DNA from: Protopterus annectens
Lineage: Eukaryota; Chordata; Ceratodontiformes; Protopteridae
Reading direction: 5' to 3'
DNA: 64,000 nucleotides
NCBI RefSeq assembly: GCF_019279795.1
Contig: NC_056731.1
Span: 867,059,982-867,123,981 of the forward strand
Part shown: positions 23,086 through 34,394 of the stretch, one piece after another
Numbering within the stretch: the first letter of the stretch is position 1
How the letters are laid out: every line of letters starts with the position of its first letter
Notes under the pieces: generated by a model
The model's input: only the letters and a program-made list of their open reading frames with translations
Database searches by the model: none
What the model was told of the DNA's origin: nothing
Made by a program: the position numbers and the translations under genes

Positions 23086-23667
23086 ATTCACTTTATATCC
23101 TCAAAATACTGAAATATTGAAATTCAGTATATCGAGGCTATAAAGTGGAAACCTGAAAAGAACAAAAACTCAGAAGCGCGAAATTCAAAATCTCGCATAC
23201 CGGAGATTTTGAATTACCGCTTCTGGTGTACACAAACACACACTTTCCTCCCCACACACAAACACAAGCTCTGTCCTACATAAAAGCAGGGGGGCAAGCA
23301 TCCCGGACCCCCGATGTGGGGGTGTGTGCCCCCCACCCCCCCACTTAAATATTCTAACTCCGAGGTTGCACTACATACAAAAATACACAAAACACCACCA
23401 CACAAGCTACATTCTCCTTGCACACGCAAACACACACATCACAGTAACAAAACACACACCACAGTCCCTACCCAAAACCCTTAACACATAAACACTTACC
23501 TGAATCCATAACCACAGCGAAACACCAGAAGCGCTAATTCAGAATCTCCAGTATGTAAGATTTTGAATTTTGTGCTTCTGAGTTTTCGTTCTTTTCAGGT
23601 TTCCACTTTATGGGCGTGAAATACTAAAATTCGATATTTCAGTATTTCGAGCTTCTAAATTGAATCC
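23084..23667. mobile_element. Foldback MITE C
   Basis: 584 bp with TIRs of about 140 bp (23084-23225 against 23527-23667). Each TIR holds two consecutive hairpins. In the first, GGATTCACTTTATATCCTC pairs with GAGGCTATAAAGTGGAAACC. In the second, CAGAAGCGCGAAATTC pairs with GAATTACCGCTTCTG around GCATACC. The core on the minus strand (about 23300-23380) reads GTAGTGCAACCTCGGAGTT, AATATTTAAGTGG, then a G-run. A CA-rich interior flanks the core. No coding capacity. Confidence 0.85.
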
Positions 23668-23668
23668 A

Positions 23669-23672
<4 letters not shown>

Positions 23673-23761
<89 letters not shown>

Positions 23762-23762
23762 A
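23673..23762. repeat. (TG)n(TA)n array between MITEs C and D
   Basis: About 55 bp of TG followed by about 35 bp of TA, separating the right end of MITE C from the left end of MITE D. Confidence 0.9.
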
Positions 23763-23767
23763 TATAT

Positions 23768-24071
23768 GGGTCCCCTTCACATGGTCAACTTTTCATAAAG
23801 TCGACTTTCATATGGCCGAGACCATATGATCGACTTTTGAAAAGCCGACCATGGGAAACCGCTATCTCCGCACAGTGCAGAATGGGAAAATTTCCCACTT
23901 CCGCACTGTAGTGTGATCTCGGTGGGAGGCAGAGCCCCTCTGCTAACAGTTTAAGGTAACTATTTGTGTGTTTATGTTTACTTTACATAATCGGCATTCT
24001 GAAAGTCGGTCATATGGTCTCGGCCATATGAAAGTCGACTTTCTGAAATATCGACCATGTAAAGTAGACCC
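23768..24071. mobile_element. Foldback MITE D
   Basis: 304 bp with TIRs of about 87 bp (23768-23855 against 23985-24071). Each TIR is quasi-palindromic around CATATGGCCGAGACCATATG. It starts GGGTCCCCTTCAC, nearly as in MITE E, and shares the subcore GCAGAATGGGA and TTTCCC, then GCACTGTAGTG, with E. The core is shortened (GTGATCTCGGTGGG). Confidence 0.82.
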
Positions 24072-26191
24072 ATATATTATATATAAATAATTTAGCTTAT
24101 ACTAAATTAGGCTCTTTTACCTCAGAATCTATTTATATAACAAAAGGCACTAAACAAGGCTGCCCCTGTCACCTATTCTATTTGCTTTGGCCATTAAAAT
24201 ACTTGCAGCTTCAATGCGTAATAATTAAAAAATAAGAGGGGTAGATGTTTATGACCAATATAACGCTAAAGAAATGCTGTCTGCTGCCGACATATTACTA
24301 ACTTTATCGAATTCTAAGAAGTCTTTAGGGAGCTGGATGCAGTGATGGATAAATTTTATATGACTTCAGGTCTTAATTTTAATAGTACAAAATCAAAATT
24401 TTTATTTTTAAATAAGAAAAAAAGAATTAAAAGTTGAGGAAAACCACATCATAGGGAAATAAGAATCTATACTAAAATATCTAGGAATTGTGTTATGCAA
24501 AGATCTAAATGAGCTAGCATCAATAAACTACAATAATATTGTTAGCACAATTAAAATCGTTGTGGAAAAATGGAATAAAATAATTTTAACATTTGAAGAT
24601 ATACTACAATTAATAAAAATGGTTTTACTACCTAAAATTCTGTATGTAGCATTAGCAGTATGGTTGCTCCCTAAAAGATGTTTTCTTAAAGAAATAAATT
24701 TGTGCCTACTAAAATTTTTATGGTTCCCCAAGAGAAATAGAATAGCCTTAACACATCACATTAAATTATGGAAACAAGGAAGACTAAAATTTCCAGATAT
24801 TGAATGGTATAAAAGCATCCATATCTAAAACTGTTATAGATTGGATAACCCTAATTATTCTGCCAATTGGAAAGAATTATTAACTGTTATATCAATAAAT
24901 GAGTTTAACTTATTAAAACAATTTTCAATATTAGATAAATCTAATAAACCTTGGTACATTTTAAGTATCAGCATGCAATGCAGTATATCAAATTCAGTAA
25001 AACACATTTGATTAATTATTATATTAACTCATTTAGAAAACTCATCAATGCAAATATGGATTTAAAACTTTGGATTGATCTTTTAATTCCATTCATCATA
25101 TCTTATCCTCACAAAATATATAGAGAAGTAATTAATTATTGGGAACAAATGAGATTTATCTGTTGGTTCAATGTATTAAAGAATTAAAAGTTTTAGACGT
25201 ACAAATGATAAAACTATTTATAACATTCCATCACAGGACTGGTTAACTCTACAAAGTATTCTTATGTACTCTCAAGACTTATGCAGAATAATTAACTCTT
25301 CCTTTAAAGATACGCCAAAGCTTATAAATTATTTATATGTAATGATTATACCAAGGGAAATAGTGTTTCAAACTTATACAAAGAACTAATAAACTATAAA
25401 ACAACACCTAAAATATCATATTGGTAATTTATATCAAAAGGTCTTTCATTACAGTTAACAGAAGAAATTAAATCAAATATTTTATTATCAGTAAAGAATA
25501 CATCTATTACACAATATTGGAAAATATTTAATTGGAAATACTTAACACAGAGCATTTTTAATCCCAGATAAAATTACCAAAATTAGTTCTTCCACAAATG
25601 GAATATGTTGGCGATGCGAGCAGGTATGTAAAGCAGATTGAAATCACGTTGTTTATGACTGTATTTAAATTAAATCATATTGGAATGGAATTAATCACTT
25701 TTTACAAGCTTTATTCAATGAATCTTTTATCTTATCTAAAGCTCTAATTCTTTTGAATGTAAACAAAAGTCCTCACTTCAGTAAAACAAACTTGTACTTA
25801 TTATGGACAATACTTGCAATTTCAAGAAAATGTATAACCAGAAGCTGGAACTCAAACACTTCACCAACTTTGGAAGACTTCTACACTCTGTTGAGGAGTT
25901 CTGCATTGATGAAAATCAAAATCAAAGAATTAAAAATTTATCCTAGGTCGTTGGTTAACAATCCATGGAAGAAAGTTATATCTTTGATAGACACTTTGCA
26001 ATAATTAACAGATATATTCTGATAACTAGAGTGTTACATCTGTACAGTATTTGCTTACATTGAATACAACTATTGAGGTCAAGCTGATGTTAATATTGTA
26101 TATAGTTATTCAAATGTCATATATAAAATATTATGGAAATTTTATGATGATATTTGAAAATAAAAACTATTTGAGTAAAAAAGAAATAAAA

Positions 26192-27539
26192 CATTTCCAG
26201 TAACTGTTTCTCTCTCCAGTGTGATACCATTTTTTAATAGCAGTAAACCTAATGTAGTATTTGTCTTCACTAGAGTTAATAGAGAGTAGTTTTCTGTGTA
26301 TATGTTTGGACGTTGAATCCAGAACATCAGACCACTTAAGCTACTTTGCAGCAGCATGTCAACCATATTCCAGAAAAGGCTTATTTCCCTGGTTTGAAAA
26401 ATGTTGCAATGACTGGTGTTTATTTTTTATTTAAATAATCTAGCAGTGGATTCATGTCAGCAGTCTGAATGATGGGAAACCAATAACTTGACAACTGAAT
26501 ATAAGGCAACTGTGTAACCACAGAATCAAAATATTTGTAAATGCACTTTATCATAGCCAGATGATGTGCAGCAAGTCAAAACAATTCTATGAAACGTATG
26601 CTTAATATAATTGATTTTAATCTACGTAAGCTCCTAGCTATGATTCCTCGCACATAAATCAGAATGCAAATGAACAGCTGTATATCAGTCAGCTGATATT
26701 GTTAAAGTAGCACATAGATATTTACATATCAGCAAACATCCTCATATTACATCCCATTCTGTACATGTCTGTGCTCTCAACTATAACCGGATTGTTTTTG
26801 CTCCTACTGTGCTATTACTCTTGCTATAGTACTATATATCTGTCCTTTCAGGGCGTACTTCTTAGCTGTTATGGAGAAAAGTCTTATACAAGTCATTTTT
26901 TTATTTGGAGTAAAAGCTGGATGCATCTCTTAACCAAAATATTTCTTTTGCTCACTCCTTTTAATTATCTTTTGATCTTATGCTAATGTAAAACTGAACT
27001 GTTGCCTCTCCTAGTTGTCTTTCCTTTAAATGTAAAGTTTTCCCACATATTTATCTTTAATATTCAATACTTCAACATGTAAATCATTGCCCAGTCTGCT
27101 GTGCCCTTTCATTTTTATCAATTTAAACCCCACCAAGAGGAAATCAGTTAGCATATTACACCCTCGAGGCATTTATTTTGTAATTTTTATAGTTGTGTCA
27201 GAATGTTATCATTATTTCATTAACCAAACTGCACATTTATGCTGCCTAACATAACGATTTTTTGTAGAATCTACCATCTCAGCTCTATAATCTAATTGGG
27301 AGCCAACTTATGTATTTCCATTTTATCACTTCTTCAATCCATTCCTTTAATCTCATTTATTTTATAAATATAGTCCAACAGCCGCGTATCTTTCAGAACC
27401 TACAATATGTTATGGTAGTCTGTGATTCATAAAGGTGAAACACGCTCCTTCCATAAAAATGGCGTTAAATGAACCTACAGTCCTGTCACTGATTGTTGCT
27501 GGATTTCATTTGTGACTGATAGTCTATTAAACCTCTTTT
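26192..27539. other. No recognisable gene
   Basis: Unassigned sequence between L1 copy 1 and the CR1 cluster. The open frame 26765-26986 has a hydrophobic composition but nothing that supports a gene. Confidence 0.5.
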
Positions 27540-28385
27540 TGAACATAGAAACTTTTGACCATGTTTTTTATTGTTGTAAGAAAATCCTTCCATATTGCAC
27601 AGATTATAAACAAAGGGATTGTGTCTATTTTTATTAATGTCATTGCCCCCCCCCTTTACTCAGCCCTTATTTGGCCAGTCATTGAATATAATGCCCCCTT
27701 TAGCATGTGCCTGGACAGACACCTGCAACAACTAGAACACCCACAGAGGTACCTTACTAAAAGGATACAAGGTACAAACAACATGTCCTACATGGACCAT
27801 CTCAAACCCCTACCACTCACTGTACTCTGTATCCTGCAGACTAAGAGGTGACGTGTTTGATATACCAGGCATCCTCCAACCCATTACTGATGGATTTACT
27901 GCACATTAACAAGTCTTATGGCTTTCGAAATGCTTGGTCTAGGGATCTAAATCTCTTCTGCAATATCAACAGAACAGTTTGGAGAGACAGGTGTATTTCG
28001 CAGAGGATATTGGTGCTGTGGAACAGACTCCCCATCCACATAAAACAAAGTTCACCCCAAAGTTCACCCCTTTCCATTTTCAAGTGCAACTTGCATCTAT
28101 GGATGGGAAACAGAAAATGTACTCCAGGACTGCCCCCTGCAATACTGATTGACAGACACCACTCCTAAATGATTTAGCCTATGCATGGGTCCCCTCAAAT
28201 TATCTATGGTATGATCCCAGTTATTCTTATTAGGAGTAATATATAATTATTGACCATTGGTTGGGTAAGGCCAATCTGTAAGCAAATGGGATGGGTTATT
28301 TTGAGCACATAAAGGGAAATTAGCTAGGTTTAAAATGGCCCACAAGGGCAGCTAGCCTAGTACTTACTTATGAACCTATGGGAAA
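27540..28385 (+). mobile_element. CR1 LINE 3' fragment
   Basis: The 27555-27851 frame has PVIEYNAPFSMCLDRHLQQL and EHPQRYLTKRIQG; further pieces in shifted frames continue to near 28168. The 3' UTR (to about 28385) shares GCTAGG and AGCCTA/ACTT phrases with the UTR of the longer CR1 at 34160-34260. Only the RT C-terminal part is present. Confidence 0.78.
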
Positions 28386-28449
28386 CAGAGGAATAATATT
28401 AGGCAAGAGATCACAGGAATAGGATACATAGTCATACACTCAAAATGAA

Positions 28450-29060
28450 GACCTGCTTAAAAAAAAAAAAGTTCTTGCTACCCTTCTCAAGCACGTAATA
28501 CCTTCCAAACTGAACATGGCTTTATGTAAGTTTAGTGTAAATTTGTATCTACTAATCCAATCATCAAGACAGGCCTTAAAGGTAGACATCGCACTATGTT
28601 GTTTGACTTGTAGTGGCAAATTATCCTATAGGCTAGGAATATGCTGTGTTAGGAACCCCTCCCTCCCTTCCAGCAATTCTTGTTCATGTTTTGGTGTAGA
28701 TTTAGGTCTCTGTTGTGGGTGTATATAGAGAAACTAGTTTTGTAAAGAATGTCAAATAGGATTGGGTCCTTCATGGCCCAAAAAGCAAGACACATGTCAC
28801 TTCTGATTAGCCAGTAATATAAGGAAATAAGGAAAGTTGTGCTAATTTTTCAACATAGTTGAAGACTTTAAGACCTTTTAATTTTCTTGATTAGAAATTT
28901 CTGGGGCTTTTCCAGTTGAGCAATATGCTTAGATTTGTAAACACTGAAGTGGGCATTATATTCTATAATGGGTCTGATAAGGGAAGAATACAGAGGTAGG
29001 ATGGCTTGTTTGGCTCTTAATGATATTCCCTAGGTAACTAATTGAGCTGGGTAGAAGGGT
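28450..29060 (-). mobile_element. CR1 LINE 3' fragment, opposite orientation
   Basis: On the minus strand, near 28950-29000, broken frames read LYSSLIRPIIEYNAHFSVY then QLEKPQKFLIKK, the same RT C-terminal region as the neighbouring plus-strand copy. It is tail-to-tail with 27540-28385. Many stops. Confidence 0.7.
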
Positions 29061-29369
29061 TTGCTCAAAGCTTCAATGAGTTAGGCCTTCTGCCCTTGCT
29101 CTGCTGTTTTACAAAAGCTGCTATCAGACTACAAAAGATAAGTGCTTATTTTCAACTGTTTTCTGTACTTCTGATTAACTAAAACAATATTTGCTGCATA
29201 TCTGTTTAAACTGTCCAACTGTTTTTTAGGCTTAGTGAATTCAGTCCTTGCCTCTGTTCTGATCTTGTATCCCCAACCAGGCACCCAACTGTTGTTGTGG
29301 TCTTAAAGCTTGGTGACTTTTGAGTTGCCCGCCTCTACTATAAATTTGATATTGGACACTCCTCCCAGT

Positions 29370-29477
29370 CCCATTGCATCAGCTCATTCTACTGAGTACA
29401 GTGAGATCAGTTGTGAAGGCCCACCCATTGCATCAGCTCTTTCTATTGAGTACAGTGTGATCAGTTGTGAGGGCCCA
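29370..29477. repeat. Two 54-bp tandem units in the CR1 5' region
   Basis: Units 29370-29423 and 29424-29477 both begin CCCATTGCATCAGCTC, share GAGTACAGTG and end GGCCCA, with only a few differences. Confidence 0.85.
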
Positions 29478-29756
29478 CCCCTTTAGCTTCTTAACCTTGA
29501 ATTATCTTGTGTCTCTTCACTTTCTACTTAAAAAAATATTGTGCCTCTTCCTATTTCACTTTGCTGCTTGTGCTTATGTGTTCAACTGTATTTAGTTTGC
29601 TGCGTCTGTTATTGCTTGTTGGTAGCATACTGCATTTGTTACTGCTTGTCGTAGCCTTATTAAATTGATGACAGTATTTTACTGAATTGCTGCTTTATTT
29701 GAACTGGTTTTACTTTTGTGATTGTAAGCTAATTTATCACATTTGCACTGTTTTAA

Positions 29757-29890
29757 GGCAGTTCATTACTGTTTAACTGTATTTCATTGGTATTTACTGC
29801 AATTCATTGTGGTTTAACTGCACTTTACTGCATTGCATTACTGTTTAACTGCACTTTACTGCATTTCATTACAGTTTAACTGTATTTTTT
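29757..29890. repeat. Degenerate tandem repeats (GTTTAACTG-type)
   Basis: About four imperfect units built on CATTACTGTTTAACTG and CACTTTACTGCATT. They lie in the putative 5' UTR of the CR1 copy and may be part of its internal promoter region, which is inference. Confidence 0.6.
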
Positions 29891-30435
29891 TCATACTGTA
29901 AGTTCTGGTTTTGTCTGTAAGTGGTTAATCTGTGCTTTTTTGTGAGTTTTACTATGTGCTTAACCCTTAAATTGAGTAGCATAGACTGGATACAGGTTTT
30001 CTGCATCCATAGCTGTTTGTTTTTGCCTTCTGTGTTTCTGGCAGCCATGTTGTGTTTGCCTTCTGTGTTTCTGGCAACCATCTTGTGTTGGTAGGGACTT
30101 ATCTCCTTTGCTAGTGAGAGTAGCAGGGCTGCCTTTACCTTGTCTGGCACAAGCTGATTGGTAAAGAAAGCAGGGACTAGCAGGATTGGCTAGATTTCTG
30201 TGTTACTAGAATCTTCTATTTTTGTGGTATTTAAGCCACTCATTTGAGCTGGTTTGGGCTTGTTTGTATGTCACACCACAGCTGCACTGGTTTTAACACT
30301 TTGTGAGGTATTACAGCTACAAATCTTCCCTTAGTAGCAGTTGTATGATCACCTAGTAGTACTATTCTTAGACCTTCCACCCTTTACCCTCTTAGCTGTC
30401 TCTGGCCTCTCTCCCTCAGATTCTGACAAATATGA

Positions 30436-31368
30436 ATGGACAATTTCCTACGTTTTTCTCCTGCCAGTCTGGTTGATATGGGCATCCTGAGACAGTGTAG
30501 CAACTGCCTCATGTACACAGACAACCCTCTAATACTACCACCTAGGGACACAATTTGTGAGAGATGCAGTTACATTAAGACCCTAGAGTCTATGTTCTCT
30601 CCCTCACAAGCCAGTATGTCTGGCACTGAGAAGGTTGTCAACACAAACACAACAACTGAAACACCACCCAGACCTACACAACACACACCCACATATGCGG
30701 AGGTCCTCAAGAAAAATACCCAAACAAAAGAGACCTCTGAGGCAAAAACACACACAAACTCCACTGCCAACCACACCACACCACACATAGTCCGGACACC
30801 TGTGTCTTAAAGTCACTGAGGCCTAAACATAAACCCAACATATTAGTCATAGGAGACCCCATTGTGAGACACACACATGTACCCCTCACCACACTGGATA
30901 AGGAGAAAGTCACGGTTAGTTGTTTGTCAGGTGTCAGAATCTGCCTTATCACCCATGCACTCGGGTCTCTCAACAACAGGTACTGTTATGACTCTTATAG
31001 TCCATGTTGGCGTGAATGACTTGAGATGTACCTCCCTGGACTATATGAAGAGAGACGTAATCAAGGTCACTGAGTATGTATCCCAGGCAGGTATGTTCCT
31101 AGCCTTAAGCAGCATTCTGCTGTCACCCAAAATAATGCCTCAATACAAACAGAAAATGATTGACTTTAACAATTGGCTTGGTTTCTGGTGTCTTTCCAAG
31201 GGGATCCAGTACCTGACAGCATGGGAAGACATGACTAACAAACCACGATGCTTTGCCAGTGATGGCCTGCATATGTCACCCTTGGGCTTCAAGCTTCTGG
31301 CAAAGCCTGTTGCCTCCCCCATAGTGCCTTTTTTCAGCAATGCCATAAGGTCAAAACTACCAACATGA
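30436..31368 (+). pseudogene. CR1 ORF1 with Cys pairs and esterase (SGNH-like) domain
   Basis: ATG at 30436 gives a frame with CSNC and CERC (residues about 18-41), a zinc-binding-like start, then a Thr/Pro-rich low-complexity region. After a stop near 30808 the same strand continues with ILVIGDPIVRH, then SCLSGVRI, HVGVNDLRC (about 31003) and DGLHMSPLG (about 31261). These are the SGNH hydrolase blocks I, III and V known from CR1 ORF1. The nucleophile Ser of GDSIVRH is Pro here (30858-30860). A frameshift lies near 30920. The domain's role in retrotransposition is not settled. Confidence 0.8.
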
Positions 31369-31389
31369 AAATTTCATCAAAATCAAATT

Positions 31390-32540
31390 AAAGGTCATGC
31401 TGCTAAATGCTAGGAGTCTAAACATGAAACTGCACTCATTGTAAGCATTCTTAACCCTGGAAGATGCTAACATTTGTGCAGTCACAGAAACCTGGTTCAA
31501 AGCTGCGGAGAGCACCCCAGCCATACCAGGTTACTCATCTTGTCATACATTCCAATCCCAAACTGTGGGCAGCAAAGCAAAAGGAGGTGGAATTGCAATA
31601 TATGTAAAAGACATTCACACCTCCAGGCTGGTCAAACAGTATGATGCACAGGAGGCACTCCAGGTGCAGTTAACCATTGACAAGACCTCCTATTCAAATC
31701 ATAGCTAGCTAGCCACAGGCCCCCAACTTTGACTCCAGATGCTCACTCCCTACCTGTCTGGACCTCTTCGATTCTATGAAGGTTCAACTCTTTACCCTGA
31801 TCCTGGGCAACTTTAACTATGCAACCATAGATTGGAAGAACTGCTCATGCCAAAACACAAATGTGTAGAGATTTCTTGATTTTGTCAATGGAAATGCCTT
31901 GGACCAGCTGGTCGACACCTACAGAAGAGGTGAAAATATCTTGGGCTTAGTATTAACCAGCATGAGTAACCACTGCAGCACCCCTACAGTGTCATCCTCT
32001 CTGGTAAGATCCGACCACAAAGTGGTCAATTTTGAAGTCACCATCTCCACCGACCCCCCCCCTGACCCCCCACCCCCAACTAGGCTCAAACAAAAAAAAA
32101 ACTTCTCCAAAGCTGATTACAGCCTCCTGAGAGAAGGTATAAACAGCTTCACAGCCCCCTCCATAGGAGCTGGTACCTATGTCCAAACTTACACCAAAGT
32201 ACTATACAAGCATTTATATAGCTGCATAGAATCAGGAGTACCTGACAGGTTTTGTCCTGTCTGGTGGACATCTGCCATAAATAAACTGTATAATAAAAGG
32301 GAGAAATTGCTGTCCAGGACCAAGAAGGAGCAGGTGCCTAATTGGAAGCAATCTCTCCTTAGCCTGAACAAGAAAATAAGAGCACTAGTGAAATACTCCA
32401 AAGCAAACTTCGAGTCCAACCTGGCCACATCTACTAAAGACAGTCATAAGGCCTTCTTCACATACTTCCGCAGTCTCAAAGGAAGCAGATCTGCTCAGAA
32501 CTGGTGGTCAAGGACACTATGTACACAAACGTCGTATATA
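31390..32540 (+). pseudogene. CR1 ORF2 endonuclease and linker
   Basis: APE-type endonuclease motifs appear in order across shifted frames: LLNARSLNMK near 31398, AVTETWFK near 31478, GGGIAIYV near 31588, LGNFNYATIDW near 31803 (GDFN expected, Asp now Asn) and RSDHKVVNF near 32008. The open frame 31899-32543 then covers the basic linker before RT. The endonuclease would nick the target DNA to prime reverse transcription. Confidence 0.78.
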
Positions 32541-32567
32541 TAGCCAACCTGCTGGCAGACAGGTTCA

Positions 32568-34100
32568 TTGAAAGCTTCACCCCTCTGTTCCCCCATCAGT
32601 AAATCAGGACATCCCCAGCACCTGCCCCCTCCCCTTATCTGTAGGGAGCAAGTCATCACTGCCCTCTCAAATGCAAAAAATACAGCCTCCATGGGACCTG
32701 ATAACATCTCAGGCTGCATCCTACATGAAATCAGGCAGGAACTTGCAGCACCATTAGGCCTGAGTACCACCTTCATCCTAGCCAAGTGGAGGACAGCCAC
32801 ATTCATCCCTTTGCACAAAGGTGGAGTGTCCACCAGTACAGGAAATTATAGACCCATCAGCCTAAATAGTCTGATCTGCAAGGCCATGGAACGGATTATC
32901 ATGGACCTCATTACAAGGCCATTGGCAACCTCCAAACACTTGATCCCACAAAGTTTGGTTTCATCCAGGGGAGGTCATGCCTGTTAAATTTGGTTGACTT
33001 CTTTGAGACAGTCACCAAAGCTATGGACATGGGTAAGATGGTGCATAAAGCCTACTTTGACCCGGCCAAAGTCTTCAATACTATTCCCCAGTCAGGCATA
33101 ATAGATAAACTCTCTCACCTAGGCATCAGTCTGTATGTTACCAGATGGGTAGCAAACTGGGTTACTGATAGAACCCACCTAGTCAAAATAGGGGAAGCCA
33201 CCTCAAGCAGTAGATCCATAATGAGTGGAGTACTCTAGGGATCAGTCTTGGGGCCTCTGTTTGAGATATACTTTTCTGAGTGCAGGCCAAAACCAACTGG
33301 CTATGGCTGACCAAATTTGCAGATGACTGCAAGCTGGGCACTGTCATCAATTCCCCTAGTGATGTGGACATCCTCTAAGAGAATCTGACCCAAACAAATG
33401 ACTGGTGCCAGAAACATGGCCTCAAACTGAATGTCAAAAAATGCATCATAATTCCATTTGGGGAGAGTGACGTCCCCACACATTGCATGCTTACAGCCTT
33501 GTTATTAATGTTATAATCAGTCGTGAGGGACTTGGGCACCCAGGTTGATAGCAAACTGACTTTTGACCACCTTATTGCCTCCATTGTATGGAAATCTCTC
33601 TACATGGCCCACCTGAATAGTAAGGGTATCTCATCCAGGGACAAGGAGGCCATAACATCCTTGTTTTCTTCCCTTTTAAGACCCAGTATTGAGTATAGTG
33701 CCCCTTTCAGCATGTGCCTCACAAAGCACTTGCAGCAGCTAGAGAAACCACAGAGGTTCCTCACCAGGGGAATCCAGGACCTGAACACATCTACTCTGCA
33801 CAGATAGGCTAAAAGCCCTGTCCCTCTACTCAGTCTCATACAGACTCGGCAGAGGTGACCTCTGTCTGGCATACAAAGCAATCTCATACCCCACCTTGAT
33901 GGGAGTGCCATATGTCCGGAAGTCAATCTCCACTTGAGTAACCCGCATGCACGACCTCAACCTGATCTGTGACATCAATAGGACTTGTTGGCAGGACAGA
34001 TTTGTGTCCCAGAGACTCCCCCTTCTGTGGATTAGACTCCCTCTCCACATCAAGCAGAGTACCTCATGTACCATTTTTTTAGCATAACCTAGATAACTGG
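32568..34100 (+). pseudogene. CR1 ORF2 reverse transcriptase and C-terminus
   Basis: NYRPISLNSLICKAMERII near 32845, motif A YFDPAKVFNTIPQSG near 33052, motif B broken by a stop at about 33236 (SGVL, stop, then SVLGPLF), motif C KFADDCKLGTV near 33314, then VRDLGTQVDSKLTFDHL (33523) and RPSIEYSAPFSMCLTKHLQQ. The C-terminus decays from about 33800. Catalytic Asp residues of motifs A and C remain, but stops prevent expression. Confidence 0.82.
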
Positions 34101-34394
34101 AGATGGGGAACAGAAAATACACCCCCTAGGATTCCACCCATGTCCCTGCTGGACAGGGGCATGGGGTGCTAACTTGTCAGAACATGGGCAAAATTCTTGG
34201 CTAGGCTTGTACGGACCTCAGGGCCAATAGCCTAATAACTTCCTGTGATCCTATAGTGGGATCATGATGACCAAATGAGAGAGAAATAGTTCTTTCTTAT
34301 GATTGTGTCTGTAAAGGAGTACCATTTATAACATATGAGATGGGAGCAACTTTTTTAACAAACTCAGCTACACTACATTTTTTTTTTTTGGATT

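Larger units (their letters stand above)
21166..26004 (+). pseudogene. L1-type ORF2 (endonuclease, RT, C-terminus), interrupted by MITEs
   Basis: ATG at 21166 starts LFSLNTNGLNNPSKRSNLL and VVFFQETHFK, the APE-type endonuclease N-terminus. GRDFNCILDASE appears near 21575-21610 in a shifted frame. RT begins near 22500 (NKALGLDGISLEIY, YRPISLLNNDYKI, motif A GLDIEKAFDSLNW). After LLKNIY the frame runs into a TA array at 23026, and RT resumes near 24085 with NLAYTKLGSF and the motif B region GTKQGCP. Motif C reads LSAADILLTLSN (about 24277-24312), with Ala for the first Asp. The C-terminus (25753-26004) has LLWTILAISRKCITRSW. Many stops. Confidence 0.82.
16419..26181 (+). mobile_element. L1/Tx1-like LINE, copy 1, full length with nested MITEs
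   Basis: The 5' end begins with a T then G-run (TTTTGGGGGGCGGAACCTG), like the G-rich start of the second copy near 45470. ORF1 lies at 16631-17264 and ORF2 at 21166-26004, and the 3' end is A-rich near 26170-26181. The flanks AGAAATAAAA (16409-16418 and 26182-26191) look like a 10-bp target duplication. MITE B sits in the ORF1-ORF2 spacer and MITEs C and D in the RT, inflating it to 9.8 kb. Confidence 0.75.
29300..34265 (+). mobile_element. CR1 LINE, nearly full length
   Basis: Contains a long 5' region (29300-30435, start uncertain), ORF1 (30436-31368), ORF2 endonuclease and RT (31390-34100) and a short 3' UTR to about 34265. It is the only CR1 copy here with ORF1 and endonuclease. ORF2 carries numerous stops and shifts, so the element is dead. 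No clear target duplication was found. Confidence 0.75.
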
